64,000 nt of DNA from Lunularia cruciata (taxonomy: Eukaryota > Streptophyta > Marchantiopsida > Lunulariales > Lunulariaceae). Below, in pieces: positions 59,651 to 64,000 of this stretch; the stretch's first letter is position 1; each line of letters opens with the position of its first letter. A model generated the notes under the pieces. That model made no database searches. It was not told where the DNA came from and saw only the letters and a program-made list of their open reading frames with translations. Location: assembly GCA_948567375.1 (NCBI GenBank), contig OX419756.1:28064552-28128551 (forward strand), in the 5' to 3' direction. The position numbers and the translations under genes were made by a program.

Positions 59651-60929
59651 TCGATTATCACCAAACGCAAAGTTGTTCAAACACGAAACAACTTCGACCC
59701 CCAACAAATGTCTGCAAAAGTTTCCCACGATATACACAGTACATTTTATGTATGAAAAGCGTGGACACAATGAACTGAAGGTCCCAAAAAAAGTAAAAAA
59801 GGGAGACATGTAAGGAACGGTTGGGGAAAGCAAACTCGCATACTTTTTGACCAACTGATTTCACTACGAATTTTTTTCGAACTTATCCTTCGATACCGTT
59901 CTGTGACATTATTATCGTCCATGTTCTTCAGGCATACCGGAAACCGCCCAATAAGTTTTGTAAATTAACTTTTGTGCTGTAAATTAACTTTTGTGCCTTG
60001 GTAATGTAATTTTCAATCTACATGATGACAAAGGTTTGTCAAACAGCTTTGAGTAAGTCTTTGAATTTAATACCCGGATTTTGTATTTATTGAAAGTACG
60101 GCTGGATTGTATGCCATTTACTAGTAGATGTGGCGTTACTGTTTATATATTCTTCTGGTGAGTTCTCCACTCATACCACCTTTTCTTTCCACAGTTTGGT
60201 TTCTTATGTGTAATGAAATTTTATTCATAAAACATACACATATATTTTATTCAAATATGCTATTGAGCATTTATTAATTCCAAATAAAAGACTTTTTAAC
60301 ATGTGAAATTGGAAAGTGTAGTTTATCAAGGGAATCCAACGTGCATAAAGTCATTTCTATAAATGTCTACAGATCTATGTGATATACGTGTTGAGTGGGC
60401 TAAGACATCAATGTTAGGATCATTTATAATTAGTTTTCTGAATAAGCAAGAGTAAGAACAGCTTCTTTATAATAACCTGATTTTGGTGTTGATCAAAAGG
60501 ACGGTAAGCCTATGTTTGATCAAGAACGTTCTGAACGCTTTGGTTGAATGCTTATTGGTCTTATAGAGTAAATTTCACCCATCTGCAAATTCCACGACGT
60601 TATTAACCTGCGTATAGAAATTATTTGTGCATCAGTATATGTCTGGTGACAAAACCACAGTCCTTCAAGTATGTCTTTACAAAATGAAGTCTTTTATATA
60701 ATATAAATTTAAGACGACTTGATTTTACCACGCAATGTGACTTTATACCAGATAGGCTTACAACGTACTGGGGAGGGTCTGATGTGCATGATAGAAAAAG
60801 GACGAGACGGTGTTCTGAAATATCAGCTCATACTAAATATTGAATTTTGATGTATTTCCAAAAAGGATGTTGAAGGATAAGGTTAGAAGGCTGTACTGTA
60901 CAAGATATTTTATGGTAGTATGTACACTA

Positions 60930-62365
60930 GGGGGTTTCAGAAATAGTTTGACAGATGTATCCGGGGGTATTGACAATCTCTGTAATCATTTTTTGTGAAC
61001 TCTATAACGAGATAAAGTGTTAATAAATGAACCTCTGTAATCAGTTTTTGTGAACTCTATAACGAGATAAAGTGTTAATAAATGAACGCCCCATAAATAG
61101 TTGTAGGGCACATGTAGTGCAAATTGCGTTCATTTATAAAATTCAGATGCCATATTGTGGATGTTTAGGGTTACCACATCAAAATAAATGAGTGTCAGAG
61201 AAAGTGACCTGGCTTCTTGGGAGGGTTACCACATGGTGGGTGATTCTAAGAGGATGATTTATGAAAAAATTTAGCGGATCCAACTATTAGAACTCAACAG
61301 ATTTTCTGCTAAGCTAGAATCCTCATGCTTTCAAGCTTATTTCTATCATAGCTACTCTTAACAGTAAACATAAGTCACAAGGTATTTCTCAGCGTGCAAC
61401 GGAAGATCAAGATTCATGAACTGTAGTAAGTTTTCACTATGGAAGATTCCAAATCACAAGAATTTTCTCTCGACTATAAGGGACATTTTGTTAATGTTTA
61501 CTAACATCTCAAAAATATTCAGCCAATAGTTAAAGCTCTTAATCCAACTCTCATACGAGCACCTAGTAGTCCAATCATTTGACCACTTTTGATTCTGAAA
61601 TATTTTCTTCATTTATTACTTTAGATTCTTTCATTTCAATATAAAGATCATTTTCTTCACGAGTTCGTTCGCTTACGCTTCCAAATCCTGATACACTGCC
61701 CGTGGACTTTAGCTATATTCTTAATTAATTTCACAATAAGAACTGGTTTTCCTACACCAACTCCTCCAAATAATCTTGCTTCCATGGCGGTAAGGAGTTA
61801 AAGATCTACTACTTTAATTCCTGTTCAAAAATAAATAAATTTGTATCTAATTGTGTAAAAGCAAGAGGAAATGTGAATTGGAAATGTTATATTAGCGTCT
61901 ACAGGTCCTAAATTACCTACAGGTTCTCCAAAAATATTAAAAGGTCTGCCAAGAGTTTCTTCTCCTATAAGAACAGTTAAAACGGTTTATATGTCAATAA
62001 CTTTCGTTCCTCGCATCATTAATTTCTTGACCTGTTGAATTTAGATGTTCAACCGTGCCATCGCGCAGAGACGAGCGGCTACGGGCATTGTATAGACATC
62101 TACGAGATTTATTTAAAAATCGATATTTTATTAACTTTAAATTATAATAATATACTATAATGTAATAATAATAAGTTCTTATTTCTTATTTTTATAAATC
62201 ATCAATAATTTTAATATAAAAATTATTAATAATAAAAAATTTAGAAAAAAATCCTTAACATATCCTTTTCTTCTTCGGGCCCTCACCCATATCAATTTAT
62301 TCAACGTTTCGGAAAAACTATACGAAAATATATAAAACTTAGTAACACTATTTCTGAAACCCTCT
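60930..62365. mobile_element. TIR-bounded DNA element, 1.4 kb
   Basis: It is absent from the matching place in block A (near 280). The ends are a 16-bp perfect inverted repeat, GGGTTTCAGAAATAGT at 60932-60947 and its complement at 62347-62362. It is flanked by ACTA on both sides (60926-60929 and 62366-62369), a likely target duplication of 3-4 bp. The left part has a 55-bp tandem repeat (about 60978-61085, with AACGAGATAAAGTGTTAATA). There is no transposase, so it is a non-autonomous element; the superfamily is unclear (PIF/Harbinger-like size of duplication). It encloses the atpB relic. Confidence 0.75.
61480..62050 (-). pseudogene. atpB: Plastid-type ATP synthase beta (atpB) fragment
   Basis: Minus-strand text follows the plastid beta subunit in order: TGQEIN (near 62030), [20 protein letters not shown] (about 61975-61915), GIKVVDL (about 61825), ARLFGGVGVGKPVL around the nucleotide-binding P-loop (about 61790-61745), [10 protein letters not shown], then [20 protein letters not shown] (about 61660-61600) and LAEYF near 61515. 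The NLGPVD wording fits the plastid rather than the mitochondrial subunit. Stops and shifts are many and both ends are missing. It is a nuclear copy of plastid DNA, decayed. Confidence 0.75.
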
Positions 62366-63419
62366 ACTATACCTCTACTATGGCTTTAGCTTCGATTCTT
62401 ATCTGGTTTCGTCTCCGTTAACCCGAGCACTTCTAGCATTTCAATTATATTTTTCCCTTGATCATAGTGTCCTAGCTTTTGTAAACAAGTAGGTGCATTG
62501 TGTACATACATATGATTGCAAACTATTGTCGAGACCTTTGAGCTCTTTTTGTCGAGGAAATAACTTGACATGTATATTCGATGCAGTATATAGTTCCTAT
62601 TTGGAATGACTGAACACGAAATGAGAGTATTGCATTCATGCTTCTCATCATCTGTACATGTCACATCTTTACTCAACATTATTTTATTATTTTAGTATGG
62701 AAACTTACTACTTAGTAGCTTTTGCTTGGACGATATTATTTTATTATTTTAGTATGGAAACTTACTACTTAGTAGCTTTTGCTTGGATCGACATTAGAGA
62801 ACTAATTCTTCTGTGGTAACAGGTACTATATCGTGTAGTATTGTACTGAGTGAAGAATGGGGACGAGCTGATGGTGGACGATCCAAAACTGGTGTCGAAA
62901 GGATAAAGTCTAAATGAAGTTGTAGGAAATTCGTCAAATGAACATTAGGTTTCCTTTTGATTTCTCTGACCGTTCATCGCACTTTATTTTATTTTTCTTT
63001 GTACTTTTTTTTAAAGTGTCCATGTCTTTTAAGCATACAGTGGACATAGTATCTCATTGAAACATGTTATAGATGGACCGTCCATTGCTTTCGTTATTAA
63101 TTTAACGTTCATTTATTTGATGTAGTGTCTTGCTATGTGTCATGACTAGACGTGAAGTACGTTTTTGTATTCCACATTATCTGAATATGTCAAGACTTTA
63201 CTTAACATCATTAGGAAGCCATTTGTGCATAACAATTCATTTCATGCTATATTATTCGTCTTTTAGACTTTGGGTTATTGCTACCAGAGATCTGTCGTTA
63301 TAAGTACACAACTGTTATATCTGAAAACAGGGTATCCATTATTTCTTTAATATCACTAAAAATAATCAAGATCGACGGGATAGAGCATACTCCACCTATC
63401 CATTTTCATTAAAAAGCGT

Positions 63420-64000
63420 TCATTGACCAACTTGGCCATATAGACACAAAGACTCTGTGCTTTACAAATATTTTCTGAACCCAAACTGCAAAATATCAAA
63501 CCTAAACCTAAAGTACACCCTATCACAAAACACAACAGAAATAGAGTTGGTATTCTCTCAAATATTGTTGTTCACAAGATCTTTATGGTGATAATGACAA
63601 AAAGAGTAAGTAAGATTGATTTATCTATAACCACCATCTTCTTCTTCCAGTATTGTCGTCATTCAAACACTCTTTCCAATCCTCTTCATAAAACTTCTAC
63701 GCGTTGAAAATGGAGACAAGCTATCCGAGAGAAGTTGATTTCGAGGCGATGAAAATCGATAAACCAAGGATCAGCATGAGATGTGCATTCTGTCTCTCTC
63801 GAATTTTCGCAGCCCTAATCCGTTCTACAAAACAGAGTTACGACTAAAACAAAGCACGCGCAAGTTGGGTGGAGGATGAGGGTGAGGATGGTGAACAGCG
63901 CAAGTCCAGCGAGTGAGTGAGTCAAAGTCGATCCAAACTCGCTTAAACACGTCAAGAGACTCAGTATCCTGGACACCAACTTCCTGCAGTTCCCCATGCA
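63420..64000. other. Unassigned right end of the window
   Basis: Homology to block A stops near 63410. A minus-strand ORF at 63815-63997 begins MGNCRKLVSRILSLLTCLSE and has a hydrophobic stretch (LAGLALFTILTLIL). It could be the first exon of a gene, but the window ends 3 bases away and I recognise no family. A 45-aa plus-strand ORF starts at about 63711 (METSYPREVDF). Neither is confirmed. Confidence 0.25.

Larger units (their letters stand above)
60660..63420. repeat. Duplicated block A, second copy
   Basis: It matches 1-1290 from its first base, interrupted by the insert at 60930-62365. A local 55-bp tandem duplication (TTTTATTATTTTAGTATGGA repeated near 62680-62790) is absent from the first copy. 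The span from block A to block A' (about 60.6 kb) frames the window as one large duplicated segment. Confidence 0.8.

Noticed and set aside
61480-62050. Mitochondrial ATP synthase beta gene
   Set aside because: The NLGPVD wording and overall order fit the plastid subunit better, and the frame is destroyed.

Overview
The window looks like nuclear DNA of a land plant, most likely a bryophyte and probably a liverwort of the Marchantia type. Three things point there: multi-exon genes with GT-AG introns, a plant-type arogenate/prephenate dehydratase (ADT), and resistance-like genes that join an alpha/beta-hydrolase to NB-ARC and LRR modules. The hydrolase-NBS-LRR (HNL) class is known mainly from liverworts. 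The lineage call is inference; nothing in the sequence names the species. There are no operons, bacterial genes, CRISPR arrays, rRNA genes or tRNA genes.

The host backbone is a set of old tandem duplications. Recurring modules are: A (1-1290 and 60660-63420), P (upstream block: 3170-4020, 7640-9160, 41270-42790, 47970-49370), H (hydrolase exons: 10052-11365 and 43708-44330), N (NB-ARC: 12089-13227 and 45044-46153), LRR (only 13455-13973), R (about 480-bp exon-bearing repeats: 13976-14930, 15962-16440, 46380-47010), T (TPR tail: 6036-6690, 16900-17532, 49485-50163, plus a faint relic near 50950) and S (spacer: 6700-7640, 17533-18180, 40735-41270, 47020-47960). Only the unit at 7640-17532 keeps every module, and even it carries two apparent 1-nt frameshifts. 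The others are deletion derivatives: P-H-N without LRR or T at 41270-47010, P joined directly to T at 47970-50163, and a retroelement-broken P...T at 3170-6690.

The one clearly intact gene is ADT on the minus strand (55300 to 51705). It has 11 exons that join in frame to give 392 residues, with PDT and ACT domains. Its first exon and upstream flank were copied to 18517-19740, where the exon lost its splice donor and gained a frameshift. A MuDR-type transposase relic lies beyond each copy (19950-21256 and 56330-59020).

Between the two HNL-rich halves is a 19-kb nest of Ty3/Gypsy elements, each inside the last. G0 (minus, about 21424-40700, degenerate, PHD-like finger at the pol end) is interrupted by G1 (minus, 22236-33729, TSD ATATG). 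G1 is interrupted by G2 (plus, 26107-31732, TSD AAGGT, chromodomain). The G1 and G2 LTRs carry perfect heat-shock-element arrays. The second A block holds a TIR-bounded insert (60930-62365) with a decayed plastid-type atpB fragment. The last 600 bases are unassigned.
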